Numbered from the stretch's first letter, positions 40,760 through 57,100 are shown. The stretch is DNA of 64,000 bases from Escarpia spicata (GCA_963995525.1 CAXEFP010000908.1:62001-126000); one strand, 5' to 3'. Numbers and translations: made by a program. The notes: a model not told the origin generated them from the sequence alone.

Positions 40760-43700
40760 CACGAAGGCTAGATTGATATCAAGCTACACACATAACTAGA
40801 TTAACCCCAAATGGGAATGCATGTTACCGTTTTATCCCCGTCACGTAAGTTACAAGAACATATTACGTAAGTTATAGGTGTGAAAACTCATCCCCATTTG
40901 ATGTTTTATCTTGTCTAAAGCAGCAGTACATTCAGTACTCACGAGACAAACATGTCCCATGTCAAAATGTTCGAAAAAAATTAATGCATATCACAGCAAA
41001 ACGGTATTTGTAGTGCACTTTTTTCGGCGGAAGGATCCTTACTGTGGTCTTACCCCAAATAGATGTTTTGCATGTTACAAATCTTCACGAAGGCTAGATT
41101 GATATCAAGCTACACACATAACTAGATTAACCCCAAATGGGAATGCATGTTACCGTTTTATCCCCGTCACGTAAGTTACAAGAACATATTACGTAAGTTA
41201 TAGGTGTGAAAACTCATCCCCATTTGATGTTTTATGTTGTCTAAAGCAGCAGTACATTCAGTACTCACGAGACAAACATGTCCCATGTCAAAATGTTCGA
41301 AAAAAATTAATGCATATCACAGCAAAACGGTATTTGTAGTGCACTTTTTTCGGCGGAAGGATCCTTAATATGGTCTTACCCCAAATAGATGTTTTGCATG
41401 TTACAAATCTTCACGAAGGCTAGATTGATATCAAGCTACACACATAACTAGATTAACCCCAAATGGGAATGCATGTTACCGTTTTATCCCCGTCACGTAA
41501 GTTACAAGAACATATTACGTAAGTTATAGGTATGAAAACTCATCCCCATTTGAAGTTTTTTCTTGTCTAAAGCAGCAGTACCTTCAGTACTCACGAGACA
41601 AACATGTCCCATATCAAAGTGTTCGAAAAAAATTAATGCATATCACAGCAAAACGGTATTTGTAGTACACTTTTTTCGGCGGAAGGATCTTTAATGTGTT
41701 CTTACCCCAAATAGATGTTATGCATGTTACAAATCTTCACGAAGGCTAGATTGATATCAAGCTACACACATAACTAGATTAATCACAAATGGGAATGCAT
41801 GTTACCGTTCTATCTTCGTCACGTAAGTTACAAGAACATATTACGTAAGTTATAGGTGTGAAAACTAATCCCCATTTGAAGTTTTTTCTTATCTAAAGCA
41901 GCAATACATTAAGTACTCACGAGACAAACATGTCCTATGTCAAAGTGTTCGAAAAAAATTAATGCATATCACAGCAAAACGGTATTTGTAGTGCACTTTT
42001 TTCGGCAGAAGGATCCTTAATGTGGTCTTATCCCAAATAGATGATTTGCATGTTACAAATCTTCACGAAGGCTAGATTGATATCAAGCTACACACATAAC
42101 TAGATTAACCCCAAATGGGAATGCATGTTACCGTTTTATCCCCGTCACGTAAGTTACAAGAACATATTACGTAAGTTATAGGTGTGAAAACTCATCCCCA
42201 TTTGAAGTTTTTTCTTGTCTAAAGCAGCAGTACCTTCAGTACTCACGAGACAAACATGTCCCATATCAAAGTGTTCGAAAAAAATTAATGCATATCACAG
42301 CAAAACGGTATTTGTAGTGCACTTTTTTCGGCGGAAGGATATTTAATGTGGTCTTACCCCAAATAGATGTTTTGCATGTTACAAATCTTCACGAAGGCTA
42401 GATTGATATCAAGCTACACACATAACTAGATTAACCCCAAATGGGAATGCATGTTACCGTTTTATCCCCGTCACGTAAGTTACAAGAACATATTACGTAA
42501 GTTATAGGTGTGAAAACTCATCCCCATTTGATGTTTTATCTTGTCTAAAGCAGCAGTACATTCAGTACTCACGAGACAAACATGTCCCATGTCAAAATGT
42601 TCGAAAAAAATTAATGCATATCACAGCAAAACGGTATTTGTAGTGCACATTTTTCGGCGGAAGGATCATTACTGTGGTCTTACCCCAAATAGATGTTTTG
42701 CATGTTACAAATCTTCACGAAAGCTAGATTGATATCAAGCTACACACATAACTAGATTAACCCCAAATGGGAATGCATGTTACCGTTTTATCCCCGTCAC
42801 GTAAGTTACAAGAACATATTACGTAAGTTATAGGTATGAAAACTCATCCCCATTTGAAGTTTTTTCTTGTCTAAAGCAGCAGTACCTTCAGTACTCACGA
42901 GACAAACATGTCCCATATCAAAGTGTTCGAAAAAAATTAATGCATATCACAGCAAAACGGTATTTGTAGTACACTTTTTTCGGCGGAAGGATCTTTAATG
43001 TGTTCTTACCCCAAATAGATGTTATGCATGTTACAAATCTTCACGAAGGCTACATTGATATCAAGCTACACACATAACTAGATTAACCCCAAATGGGAAT
43101 GCATGTTACCGTTTTATCCCCGTCACGTAAGTTACAAGAACATATTACGTAAGTTATAGGTGTGAAAACTCATCCCCATTTGATGTTTTATCTTGTCTAA
43201 AGCAGCAGTACATTCAGTACTCACGAGACAAACATGTCCCATGTCAAAATGTTCGAAAAAAATTAATGCATATCACAGCAAAACGGTATTTGTAGTGCAC
43301 ATTTTTCGGCGGAAGGATCATTACTGTGGTCTTACCCCAAATAGATGTTTTGCATGTTACAAATCTTCACGAAAGCTAGATTCATATCAAGCTACACACA
43401 TAACCAGATTAACCCCAAATGGGAATGCATGTTACCGTTTTATCCCCGTCACGTAAGTTACAAGAACATATTACGTAAGTTATAGGTGTGAAAACTCATC
43501 CCCATTTGATGTTTTATCTTGTCTAAAGCAGCAGTACATTCAGTACTCACGAGACAAACATGTCCCATGTCAAAATGTTCGAAAAAAATTAATGCATATC
43601 ACAGCAAAACGGTATTTGTAGTGCACTTTTTTCGGCGGAAGGATCCTTAATGTGGTCTTACCCCAAATAGATGTTTTGCATGTTACAAATCTTCACGAAG

Positions 43701-46700
43701 GCTAGATTGATATCAAGCTACACACATAACTAGAATAACCCCAAATGGGAATGCATGTTACCGTTTTATCCCCGTCACGTAAGTTACAAGAACATATTAC
43801 GTAAGTTATAGGTATGAAAACTCATCCCCATTTGAAGTTTTTTCTTGTCTAAAGCAGCAGTACCTTCAGTACTCACGAGACAAACATGTCCCATATCAAA
43901 GTGTTCGAAAAAAATTAATGCATATCACAGCAAAACGGTATTTGTAGTGCACTTTTTTCGGCGGAAGGATCTTTAATGTGTTCTTACCCCAAATAGATGT
44001 TATGCATGTTACAAATCTTCACGAAGGCTAGATTGATATCAAGCTACACACATAACTAGATTAATCACAAATGGGAATGCATGTTACCGTTCTATCTCCG
44101 TCACGTAAGTTACAAGAACATATTACGTAAGTAATAGGTGTGAAAACTAATCCCCATTTGAAGTTTTTTCTTATCTAAAGCAGCAGTACATTCAGTACTC
44201 ACGAGACAAACATGTCCCATGTCAAAGTGTTCGAAAAAAATTAATGCATATCACAGCAAAACGGTATTTGTAGTGCACTTTTTTCGGCGGAAGGATCCTT
44301 AATGTGGTCTTATCCCAAATAGATGATTTGCATGTTACAAATCTTCACGAAGGCTAGATTGATATCAAGCTACACACATAACTAGATTAACCCCAAATGG
44401 GAATGCATGTTACCGTTTTATCCCCGTCACGTAAGTTACAAGAACATATTACGTAAGTTATAGGTGTGAAAACTCATCCCCATTTGAAGTTTTTTCTTGT
44501 CTAAAGCAGCAGTACCTTCAGTACTCACGAGACAAACATGTCCCATATCAAAGTGTTCGAAAAAAATTAATGCATATCACAGCAAAACGGTATTTGTAAT
44601 GCACTTTTTTCGGCGGAAGGATATTTAATGTGGTCTTACCCCAAATAGATGTTTTGCATGTTACAAATCTTCACGAAGGCTAGATTGATATCAAGCTACA
44701 CACATAACTAGATTAACCCCAAATGGGAATGCATGTTACCGTTTTATCCCCGTCACGTAAGTTACAAGAACATATTACGTAAGTTATAGGTGTGAAAACT
44801 CATCCCCATTTGATGTTTTATCTTGTCTAAAGCAGCAGTACATTCAGTACTCACGAGACAAACATGTCCCATGTCAAAATGTTCGAAACAAATTAATGCA
44901 TATCACAGCAAAACGGTATTTGTAGTGCACATTTTTCGGCGGAAGGATCATTACTGTGGTCTTACCCCAAATAGATGTTTTGCATGTTACAAATCTTCAC
45001 GAAAGCTAGATTCATATCAAGCTACACACATAACTAGATTAACCCCAAATGGGAATGCATGTTACCGTTTTATCCCCGTCACGTAAGTTACAAGAACATA
45101 TTACGTAAGTTATAGGTGTGAAAACTCATCCCCATTTGATGTTTTATCTTGTCTAAAGCAGCAGTACATTCAGTACTCACGAGACAAACATGTCCCATGT
45201 CAAAATGTTCGAAAAAAATTAATGCATATCACAGCAAAACGGTATTTGTAGTGCACTTTTTTCGGCGGAAGGATCCTTAATGTGGTCTTACCCCAAATAG
45301 ATGTTTTGCATGTTACAAATCTTCACGAAGGCTAGATTGATATCAAGCTACACACATAACTAGATTAACCCCAAATGGGAATGCATGTTACCGTTTTATC
45401 CCCGTCACGTAAGTTACAAGAACATATTACGTAAGTTATAGGTATGAAAACTCATCCCCATTTGAAGTTTTTTCTTGTCTAAAGCAGCAGTACCTTCAGT
45501 ACTCACGAGACAAACATGTCCCATATCAAAGTGTTCGAAAAAAATTAATGCATATCACAGCAAAACGGTATTTGTAGTGCACTTTTTTCGGCGGAAGGAT
45601 CTTTAATGTGTTCTTACCCCAAATAGATGTTATGCATGTTACAAATCTTCACGAAGGCTAGATTGATATCAAGCTACACACATAACTAGATTAATCACAA
45701 ATGGGAATGCATGTTACCGTTCTAGCTCCGTCACGTAAGTTACAAGAACATATTACGTAAGTTATAGGTGTGAAAACTAATCCCCATTTGAAGTTTTTTC
45801 TTATCTAAAGCAGCAGTACATTCAGTACTCACGAGACAAACATGTCCCATGTCAAAGTGTTCGAAAAAAATTAATGCATATCACAGCAAAACGGTATTTG
45901 TAGTGCACTTTTTTCGGCGGAAGGATCCTTAATGTGGTCTTATCCCAAATAGATGATTTGCATGTTACAAATCTTCACGAAGGCTAGATTGATATCAAGC
46001 TACACACATAACTAGATTAACCCCAAATGGGAATGCATGTTACCGTTTTATCCCCGTCACGTAAGTTACAAGAACATATTACGTAAGTTATAGGTGTGAA
46101 AACTCATCCCCATTTGAAGTTTTTTCTTGTCTAAAGCAGCAGTACCTTCAGTACTCACGAGACAAACATGTCCCATATCAAAGTGTTCGAAAAAAATTAA
46201 TGCATATCACAGCAAAACGGTATTTGTAATGCACTTTTTTCGGCGGAAGGATATTTAATGTGGTCTTACCTCAAATAGATGTTTTGCATGTTACAAATCT
46301 TCACGAAGGCTAGATTGATATCAAGCTACACACATAACTAGATTAACCCCAAATGGGAATGCATGTTACCGTTTTATCCCCGTCACGTAAGTTACAAGAA
46401 CATATTACGTAAGTTATAGGTGTGAAAACTCATCCCCATTTGATGTTTTATCTTGTCTAAAGCAGCAGTACATTCAGTACTCACGAGACAAACATGTCCC
46501 ATGTCAAAATGTTCGAAAAAAATTAATGCATATCACAGCAAAACGGTATTTGTAGTGCACTTTTTTCGGCGGAAGGATCCTTACTGTGGTCTTACCCCAA
46601 ATAGATGTTTTGAATGTTACAAATCTTCACGAAGGCTAGATTGATATCAAGCTACACACATAACTAGATTAACCCCAAATGGGAATGCATGTTACCGTTT

Positions 46701-49700
46701 TATCCCCGTCACGTAAGTTACAAGAACATATTACGTAAGTTATAGGTGTGAAAACTCATCCCCATTTGATGTTTTATGTTGTCTAAAGCAGCAGTACATT
46801 CAGTACTCACGAGACAAACATGTCCCATGTCAAAATGTTCGAAAAAAATTAATGCATATCACAGCAAAACGGTATTTGTAGTGCACTTTTTTCGGCGGAA
46901 GGATCTTTAATGTGTTCTTACCCCAAATAGATGTTATGCATGTTACAAATCTTCACGAAGGCTAGATTGATATCAAGCTACACACATAACTAGATTAATC
47001 ACAAATGGGAATGCATGTTACCGTTCTATCTCCGTCACGTAAGTTACAAGAACATATTACGTAAGTTATAGGTGTGAAAACTAATCCCCATTTGAAGTTT
47101 TTTCTTATCTAAAGCAGCAATACATTAAGTACTCACGAGACAAACATGTCCCATGTCAAAGTGTTCGAAAAAAATTAATGCATATCACAGCAAAACGGTA
47201 TTTGTAGTGCACTTTTTTCGGCAGAAGGATCCTTAATGTGGTCTTATCCCAAATAGATGATTTGCATGTTACAAATCTTCACGAAGGCTAGATTGATATC
47301 AAGCTACACACATAACTAGATTAATCACAAATGGGAATGCATGTTACCGTTCTATCTCCGTCACGTAAGTTACAAGAACATATTACGTAAGTTATAGGTG
47401 TGAAAACTAATCCCCATTTGAAGTTTTTTCTTATCTAAAGCAGCAGTACATTCAGTACTCACGAGACAAACATGTCCCATGTCAAAGTGTTCGAAAAAAA
47501 TTAATGCATATCACAGCAAAACGGTATTTGTAGTGCACTTTTTTCGGCGGAAGGATCCTTAATGTGGTCTTATCCCAAATAGATGATTTGCATGTTACAA
47601 ATCTTCACGAAGGCTAGATTGATATCAAGCTACACACATAACTAGATTAACCCCAAATGGGAATGCATGTTACCGTTTTATCCCCGTCACGTAAGTTACA
47701 AGAACATATTACGTAAGTTATAGGTGTGAAAACTCATCCCCATTTGAAGTTTTTTCTTGTCTAAAGCAGCAGTACCTTCAGTACTCACGAGACAAACATG
47801 TCCCATATCAAAGTGTTCGAAAAAAATTAATGCATATCACAGCAAAACGGTATTTGTAATGCACTTTTTTCGGCGGAAGGATATTTAATGTGGTCTTACC
47901 CCAAATAGATGTTTTGCATGTTACAAATCTTCACGAAGGCTAGATTGATATCAAGCTACACACATAACTAGATTAACCCCAAATGGGAATGCATGTTACC
48001 GTTTTATCCCCGTCACGTAAGTTACAAGAACATATTACGTAAGTTATAGGTGTGAAAACTCATCCCCATTTGATGTTTTATCTTGTCTAAAGCAGCAGTA
48101 CATTCAGTACTCACGAGACAAACATGTCCCATGTCAAAATGTTCGAAAAAAATTAATGCATATCACAGCAAAACGGTATTTGTAGTGCACTTTTTTCGGC
48201 GGAAGGATCCTTACTGTGGTCTTACCCCAAATAGATGTTTTGAATGTTACAAATCTTCACGAAGGCTAGATTGATATCAAGCTACACACATAACTAGATT
48301 AACCCCAAATGGGAATGCATGTTACCGTTTTATCCCCGTCACGTAAGTTACAAGAACATATTACGTAAGTTATAGGTGTGAAAACTCATCCCCATTTGAT
48401 GTTTTATGTTGTCTAAAGCAGCAGTACATTCAGTACTCACGAGACAAACATGTCCCATGTCAAAATGTTCGAAAAAAATTAATGCATATCACAGCAAAAC
48501 GGTATTTGTAGTGCACTTTTTTCGGCGGAAGGATCCTTAATATGGTCTTACCCCAAATAGATGTTTTGCATGTTACAAATCTTCACGAAGGCTAGATTGA
48601 TATCAAGCTACACACATAACTAGATTAACCCCAAATGGGAATGCATGTTACCGTTTTATCCCCGTCACGTAAGTTACAAGAACATATTACGTAAGTTATA
48701 GGTATGAAAACTCATCCCCATTTGAAGTTTTTTCTTGTCTAAAGCAGCAGTACCTTCAGTACTCACGAGACAAACATGTCCCATATCAAAGTGTTCGAAA
48801 AAAATTAATGCATATCACAGCAAAACGGTATTTGTAGTACACTTTTTTCGGCGGAAGGATCTTTAATGTGTTCTTACCCCAAATAGATGTTATGCATGTT
48901 ACAAATCTTCACGAAGGCTAGATTGATATCAAGCTACACACATAACTAGATTAATCACAAATGGGAATGCATGTTACCGTTCTATCTCCGTCACGTAAGT
49001 TACAAGAACATATTACGTAAGTTATAGGTGTGAAAACTAATCCCCATTTGAAGTTTTTTCTTATCTAAAGCAGCAATACATTAAGTACTCACGAGACAAA
49101 CATGTCCCATGTCAAAGTGTTCGAAAAAAATTAATGCATATCACAGCAAAACGGTATTTGTAGTGCACTTTTTTCGGCAGAAGGATCCTTAATGTGGTCT
49201 TATCCCAAATAGATGATTTGCATGTTACAAATCTTCACGAAGGCTAGATTGATATCAAGCTACACACATAACTAGATTAACCCCAAATGGGAATGCATGT
49301 TACCGTTTTATCCCCGTCACGTAAGTTACAAGAACATATTACGTAAGTTATAGGTATGAAAACTCATCCCCATTTGCAGTTTTTTCTTGTCTAAAGCAGC
49401 AGTACCTTCAGTACTCACGAGACAAACATGTCCCATATCAAAGTGTTCGAAAAAAATTAATGCATATCACAGCAAAACGGTATTTGTAGTGCACTTTTTT
49501 CGGCGGAAGGATCCTTAATGTGGTCTTATCCCAAATAGATGATTTGCATGTTACAAATCTTCACGAAGGCTAGATTGATATCAAGCTACACACATAACTA
49601 GATTAACCCCAAATGGGAATGCATGTTACCGTTTTATCCCCGTCACGTAAGTTACAAGAACATATTACGTAAGTTATAGGTGTGAAAACTCATCCCCATT

Positions 49701-52700
49701 TGAAGTTTTTTCTTGTTTATAGCAGCAGTACCTTCAGTACTCACGAGACAAACATGTCCCATATCAAAGTGTTCGAAAAAAATTAATGCATATCACAGCA
49801 AAACGGTATTTGTAATGCACTTTTTTCGGCGGAAGGATATTTAATGTGGTCTTACCCCAAATAGATGTTTTGCATGTTACAAATCTTCACGAAGGCTAGA
49901 TTGATATCAAGCTACACACATAACTAGATTAACCCCAAATGGGAATGCATGTTACCGTTTTATCCCCGTCACGTAAGTTACAAGAACATATTACGTAAGT
50001 TATAGGTGTGAAAACTCATCCCCATTTGATGTTTTATCTTGTCTAAAGCAGCAGTACATTCAGTACTCACGAGACAAACATGTCCCATGTCAAAATGTTC
50101 GAAAAAAATTAATGCATATCACAGCAAAACGGTATTTGTAGTGCACTTTTTTCGGCGGAAGGATCCTTACTGTGGTCTTACCCCAAATAGATGTTTTGCA
50201 TGTTACAAATCTTCACGAAGGCTAGATTGATATCAAGCTACACACATAACTAGATTAACCCCAAATGGGAATGCATGTTACCGTTTTATCCCCGTCACGT
50301 AAGTTACAAGAACATATTACGTAAGTTATAGGTGTGAAAACTCATCCCCATTTGATGTTTTATGTTGTCTAAAGCAGCAGTACATTCAGTACTCACGAGA
50401 CAAACATGTCCCATGTCAAAATGTTCGAAAAAAATTAATGCATATCACAGCAAAACGGTATTTATAGTGCACTTTTTTCGGCGGAAGGATCCTTAATATG
50501 GTCTTACCCCAAATAGATGTTTTGCATGTTACAAATCTTCACGAAGGCTAGATTGATATCAAGCTACACACATAACTAGATTAACCCCAAATGGGAATGC
50601 ATGTTACCGTTTTATCCCCGTCACGTAAGTTACAAGAACATATTACGTAAGTTATAGGTATGAAAACTCATCCCCATTTGAAGTTTTTTCTTGTCTAAAG
50701 CAGCAGTACCTTCAGTACTCACGAGACAAACATGTCCCATATCAAAGTGTTCGAAAAAAATTAATGCATATCACAGCAAAACGGTATTTGTAGTACACTT
50801 TTTTCGGCGGAAGGATCTTTAATGTGTTCTTACCCCAAATAGATGTTATGCATGTTACAAATCTTCACGAAGGCTAGATTGATATCAAGCTACACACATA
50901 ACTAGATTAATCACAAATGGGAATGCATGTTACCGTTCTATCTCCGTCACGTAAGTTACAAGAACATATTACGTAAGTTATAGGTGTGAAAACTAATCCC
51001 CATTTGAAGTTTTTTCTTATCTAAAGCAGCAATACATTAAGTACTCACGAGACAAACATGTCCCATGTCAAAGTGTTCGAAAAAAATTAATGCATATCAC
51101 AGCAAAACGGTATTTGTAGTGCACTTTTTTCGGCAGAAGGATCCTTAATGTGGTCTTATCCCAAATAGATGATTTGCATGTTACAAATCTTCACGAAGGC
51201 TAGATTGATATCAAGCTACACACATAACTAGATTAACCCCAAATGGGAATGCATGTTACCGTTTTATCCCCGTCACGTAAGTTACAAGAACATATTACGT
51301 AAGTTATAGGTGTGAAAACTCATCCCCATTTGAAGTTTTTTCTTGTCTAAAGCAGCAGTACCTTCAGTACTCACGAGACAAACATGTCCCATATCAAAGT
51401 GTTCGAAAAAAATTAATGCATATCACAGCAAAACGGTATTTGTAATGCACTTTTTTCGGCGGAAGGATATTTAATGTGGTCTTACCCCAAATAGATGTTT
51501 TGCATGTTACAAATCTTCACGAAGGCTAGATTGATATCAAGCTACACACATAACTAGATTAACCCCAAATGGGAATGCATGTTACCGTTTTATCCCCGTC
51601 ACGTAAGTTACAAGAACATATTACGTAAGTTATAGGTGTGAAAACTCATCCCCATTTGATGTTTTATCTTGTCTAAAGCAGCAGTACATTCAGTACTCAC
51701 GAGACAAACATGTCCCATGTCAAAATGTTCGAAACAAATTAATGCATATCACAGCAAAACGGTATTTGTAGTGCACTTTTTTCGGCGGAAGGATCCTTAC
51801 TGTGGTCTTACCCCAAATAGATGTTTGGCATGTTACAAATCTTCACGAAGGCTAGATTGATATCAAGCTACACACATAACTAGATTAACCCCAAATGGGA
51901 ATGCATGTTACCGTTTTATCCCCGTCACGTAAGTTACAAGAACATATTACGTAAGTTATAGGTGTGAAAACTCATCCCCATTTGAAGTTTTTTCTTGTCT
52001 AAAGCAGCAGTACCTTCATTACTCACGAGACAAACATGTCCCATATCAAAGTGTTCGAAAAAAATTAATGCATATCACAGCAAAACGGTATTTGTAGTGC
52101 ACTTTTTTCGGCGGAAGGATCTTTAATGTGGTCTTACCCCAAATAGATGTTATGCATGTTACAAATCTTCACGAAGGCTAGATTGATATCAAGCTACACA
52201 CATAACTAGATTAATCACAAATGGGAATGCATGTTACCGTTCTATCTCCGTCACGTAAGTTACAAGAACATATTACGTAAGTTATAGGTGTGAAAACTAA
52301 TCCCCATTTGAAGTTTTTTCTTATCTAAAGCAGCAGTACATTCAGTACTCACGAGACAAACATGTCCCATGTCAAAGTGTTCGAAAAAAATTAATGCATA
52401 TCACAGCAAAACGGTATTTGTAGTGCACTTTTTTCGGCGGAAGGATCCTTAATGTGGTCTTATCCCAAATAGATGATTTGCATGTTACAAATCTTCACGA
52501 AGGCTAGATTGATATCAAGCTACACACATAACTAGATTAACCCCAAATGGGAATGCATGGTACCGTTTTATCCCCGTCACGTAAGTTACAAGAACATATT
52601 ACGTAAGTTATAGGTGTGAAAACTCATCCCCATTTGATGTTTTATCTTGTCTAAAGCAGCAGTACATTCAGTACTCACGAGACAAACATGTCCCATGTCA

Positions 52701-54125
52701 AAATGTTCGAAAAAAATTAATGCATATCACAGCAAAACGGTATTTGTAGTGCACTTTTTTCGGCGGAAGGATCCTTACTGTGGTCTTACCCCAAATAGAT
52801 GTTTTGCATGTTACAAATCTTCACGAAGGCTAGATTGATATCAAGCTACACACATAACTAGATTAACCCCAAATGGGAATGCATGTTACCGTTTTATCCC
52901 CGTCACGTAAGTTACAAGAACATATTACGTAAGTTATAGGTGTGAAAACTCATCCCCATTTGATGTTTTATGTTGTCTAAAGCAGCAGTACATTCAGTAC
53001 TCAAGAGACAAACATGTCCCATGTCAAAATGTTCGAAAAAAATTAATGCATATCACAGCAAAACGGTATTTGTAGTGCACTTTTTTCGGCGGAAGGATCC
53101 TTAATATGGTCTTACCCCAAATAGATGTTTTGCATGTTACAAATCTTCACGAAGGCTAGATTGATATCAAGCTACACACATAACTAGATTAACCCCAAAT
53201 GGGAATGCATGTTACCGTTTTATCCCCGTCACGTAAGTTACAAGAACATATTACGTAAGTTATAGGTATGAAAACTCATCCCCATTTGAAGTTTTTTCTT
53301 GTCTAAAGCAGCAGTACCTTCAGTACTCACGAGACAAACATGTCCCATATCAAAGTGTTCGAAAAAAATTAATGCATATCACAGCAAAACGGTATTTGTA
53401 GTACACTTTTTTCGGCGGAAGGATCTTTAACGTGTTCTTACCCCAAATAGATGTTATGCATGTTACAAATCTTCACGAAGGCTAGATTGATATCAAGCTA
53501 CACACATAACTAGATTAATCACAAATGGGAATGCATGTTACCGTTCTATCTCCGTCACGTAAGTTACAAGAACATATTACGTAAGTTATAGGTGTGAAAA
53601 CTAATCCCCATTTGAAGTTTTTTCTTATCTAAAGCAGCAATACATTAAGTACTCACGAGACAAACATGTCCCATGTCAAAGTGTTCGAAAAAAATTAATG
53701 CATATCACAGCAAAACGGTATTTGTAGTGCACTTTTTTCGGCGGAAGGATCCTTAATGTGGTCTTATCCCAAATAGATGATTTGCATGTTACAAATCTTC
53801 ACGAAGGCTAGATTGATATCAAGCTACACACATAACTAGATTAACCCCAAATGGGAATGCATGTTACCGTTTTATCCCCGTCACGTAAGTTACAAGAACA
53901 TATTACGTAAGTTATAGGTGTGAAAACTCATCCCCATTTGAAGTTTTTTCTTGTCTAAAGCTGCAGTACCTTCAGTACTCACGAGACAAACATGTCCCAT
54001 ATCAAAGTGTTCGAAAAAAATTAATGCATATCACAGCAAAACGGTATTTGTAATGCACTTTTTTCGGCGGAAGGATATTTAATGTGGTCTTACCCCAAAT
54101 AGATGTTTTGCATGTTACAAATCTT
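40760..54125. repeat. Five-unit HOR domain (1630 bp basis)
   Basis: Class A units start at 40760, 42390, 43042, 44672, 46302, 47932, 49888, 51518 and 52496, with intervals of 5, 2, 5, 5, 5, 6, 5, 3 and 5 units. The typical order is A, A' (TTATGTTGTC, or TTAATATGG at the end), C (TAGTACAC), D (GCAATACATTAAG, often GGCAGAAGG) and E. These D and A' states do not occur in the 7-unit domain, so the two domains were homogenised separately. Recombinant units occur, for example A'/C at 46628 and C/D at 49236. Class A units at 42390, 43042 and 44672 share the CACATTTTTCGG state. Confidence 0.88.
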
Positions 54126-57100
54126 CACGAAGGCTAGATTGATATCAAGCTACACACATAACTAGATTAACCCCAAATGGGAATGCATGTTACCGTTTTA
54201 TCCCCGTCACGTAAGTTACAAGAACATATTACGTAAGTTATAGGTGTGAAAACTCATCCCCATTTGATGTTTTATCTTGTCTAAAGCAGCAGTACATTCA
54301 GTACTCACGAGACAAACATGTCCCATGTCAAAATGTTCGAAAAAAATTAATGCATATCACAGCAAAACGGTATTTGTAGTGCACTTTTTTCGGCGGAAGG
54401 ATCCTTACTGTGGTCTTACCCCAAATAGATGTTTTGCATGTTACAAATCTTCACGAAGGCTAGATTGATATCAAGCTACACACATAACTAGATTAACCCC
54501 AAATGGGAATGCATGTTACCGTTTTATCCCCGTCACGTAAGTTACAAGAACATATTACGTAAGTTATAGGTGTGAAAACTCATCCCCATTTGAAGTTTTT
54601 TCTTGTCTAAAGCAGCAGTACCTTCAGTACTCACGAGACAAACATGTCCCATATCAAAGTGTTCGAAAAAAATTAATGCATATCACAGCAAAACGGTATT
54701 TGTAGTGCACTTTTTTCGGCGGAAGGATCCTTAATGTGGTCTTACCCCAAATAGATGTTTTGCATGTTACAAATCTTCACGAAGGCTAGATTGATATCAA
54801 GCTACACACATAACTAGATTAATCACAAATGGGAATGCATGTTACCGTTCTATCTCCGTCACGTAAGTTACAAGAACATATTACGTAAGTTATAGGTGTG
54901 AAAACTAATCCCCATTTGAAGTTTTTTCTTATCTAAAGCAGCAGTACCTTCAGTACTCACGAGACAAACATGTCCCATATCAAAGTGTTCGAAACAAATT
55001 AATGCATATCACAGCAAAACGGTATTTGTAATGCACTTTTTTCGGCGGAAGGATATTTAATGTGGTCTTACCCCAAATAGATGTTTTGCATGTTACAAAT
55101 CTTCACGAAGGCTAGATTGATATCAAGCTACACACATAACTAGATTAACCCCAAATGGGAATGCATGTTACCGTTTTATCCCCGTCACGTAAGTTACAAG
55201 AACATATTACGTAAGTTATAGGTGTGAAAACTCATCCCCATTTGATGTTTTATCTTGTCTAAAGCAGCAGTACATTCAGTACTCACGAGACAAACATGTC
55301 CCATGTCAAAATGTTCGAAAAAAATTAATGTATATCACAGCAAAACGGTATTTGTAGTGCACTTTTTTCGGCGGAAGGATCCTTACTGTGGTCTTACCCC
55401 AAATAGATGTTTTGCATGTCACAAATCTTCACGAAGGCTAGATTGATATCAAGCTACACACATAACTAGATTAACCCCAAATGGGAATGCATGTTACCGT
55501 TTTATCCCCGTCACGTAAGTTACAAGAACATATTACGTAAGTTATAGGTGTGAAAACTCATCCCCATTTGAAGTTTTTTCTTGTCTAAAGCAGCAGTACC
55601 TTCAGTACTCACGAGACAAACATGTCCCATATCAAAGTGTTCGAAAAAAATTAATGCATATCACAGCAAAACGGTATTTGTAGAGCACTTTTTTCGGCGG
55701 AAGGATCTTTAATGTGGTCTTACCCCAAATAGATGTTATGCATGTTACAAATCTTCACGAAGGCTAGATTGATATCAAGCTACACACATAACTAGATTAA
55801 CCCCAAATGGGAATGCATGTTACCGTTTTATCCCCGTCACGTAAGTTACAAGAACATATTACGTAAGTTATAGGTGTGAAAACTCATCCCCATTTGATGT
55901 TTTATCTTGTCTAAAGCAGCAGTACATTCAGTACTCACGAGACAAACATGTCCCATGTCAAAATGTTCGAAACAAATTAATGCATATCACAGCAAAACGG
56001 TATTTGTAGTGCACTTTTTTCGGCGGAAGGATCCTTACTGTGGTCTTACCCCAAATAGATGTTTGGCATGTTACAAATCTTCACGAAGGCTAGATTGATA
56101 TCAAGCTACACACATAACTAGATTAACCCCAAATGGGAATGCATGTTACCGTTTTATCCCCGTCACGTAAGTTACAAGAACATATTACGTAAGTTATAGG
56201 TGTGAAAACTCATCCCCATTTGAAGTTTTTTCTTGTCTAAAGCAGCAGTACCTTCAGTACTCACGAGACAAACATGTCCCATATCAAAGTGTTCGAAAAC
56301 AATTAATGCATATCACAGCAAAACGGTATTTGTAGTGCACTTTTTTCGGCGGAAGGATCTTTAATGTGGTCTTACCCCAAATAGATGTTTTGCATGTTAC
56401 AAATCTTCACGAAGGCTAGATTGATATCAAGCTACACACATAACTAGATTAATCACAAATGGGAATGCATGTTACCGTTCTATCTCCGTCACGTAAGTTA
56501 CAAGAACATATTACGTAAGTTATAGGTGTGAAAACTAATCCCCATTTGAAGTTTTTTCTTATCTAAAGCAGCAGTACCTTCAGTACTCACGAGACAAACA
56601 TGTCCCATATCAAAGTGTTCGAAAAAAATTAATGCATATCACAGCAAAACGGTATTTGTAGTGCACTTTTTTCGGCGGAAGGATCCTTAATGTGGTCTTA
56701 TCCCAAATAGATGTTTTGCATGTTACAAATCTTCACGAAGGCTAGATTGATATCAAGCTACACACATAACTAGATTAATCACAAATGGGAATGCATGTTA
56801 CCGTTCTATCTCCGTCACGTAAGTTACAAGAACATATTACGTAAGTTATAGGTGTGAAAACTAATCCCCATTTGAAGTTTTTTCTTATCTAAAGCAGCAG
56901 TACCTTCAGTACTCACGAGACAAACATGTCCCATATCAAAGTGTTCGAAAAAAATTAATGCATATCACAGCAAAACGGTATTTGTAGAGCACTTTTTTCG
57001 GCGGAAGGATCTTTAATGTGGTCTTACCCCAAATAGATGTTATGCATGTTACAAATCTTCACGAAGGCTAGATTGATATCAAGCTACACACATAACTAGA

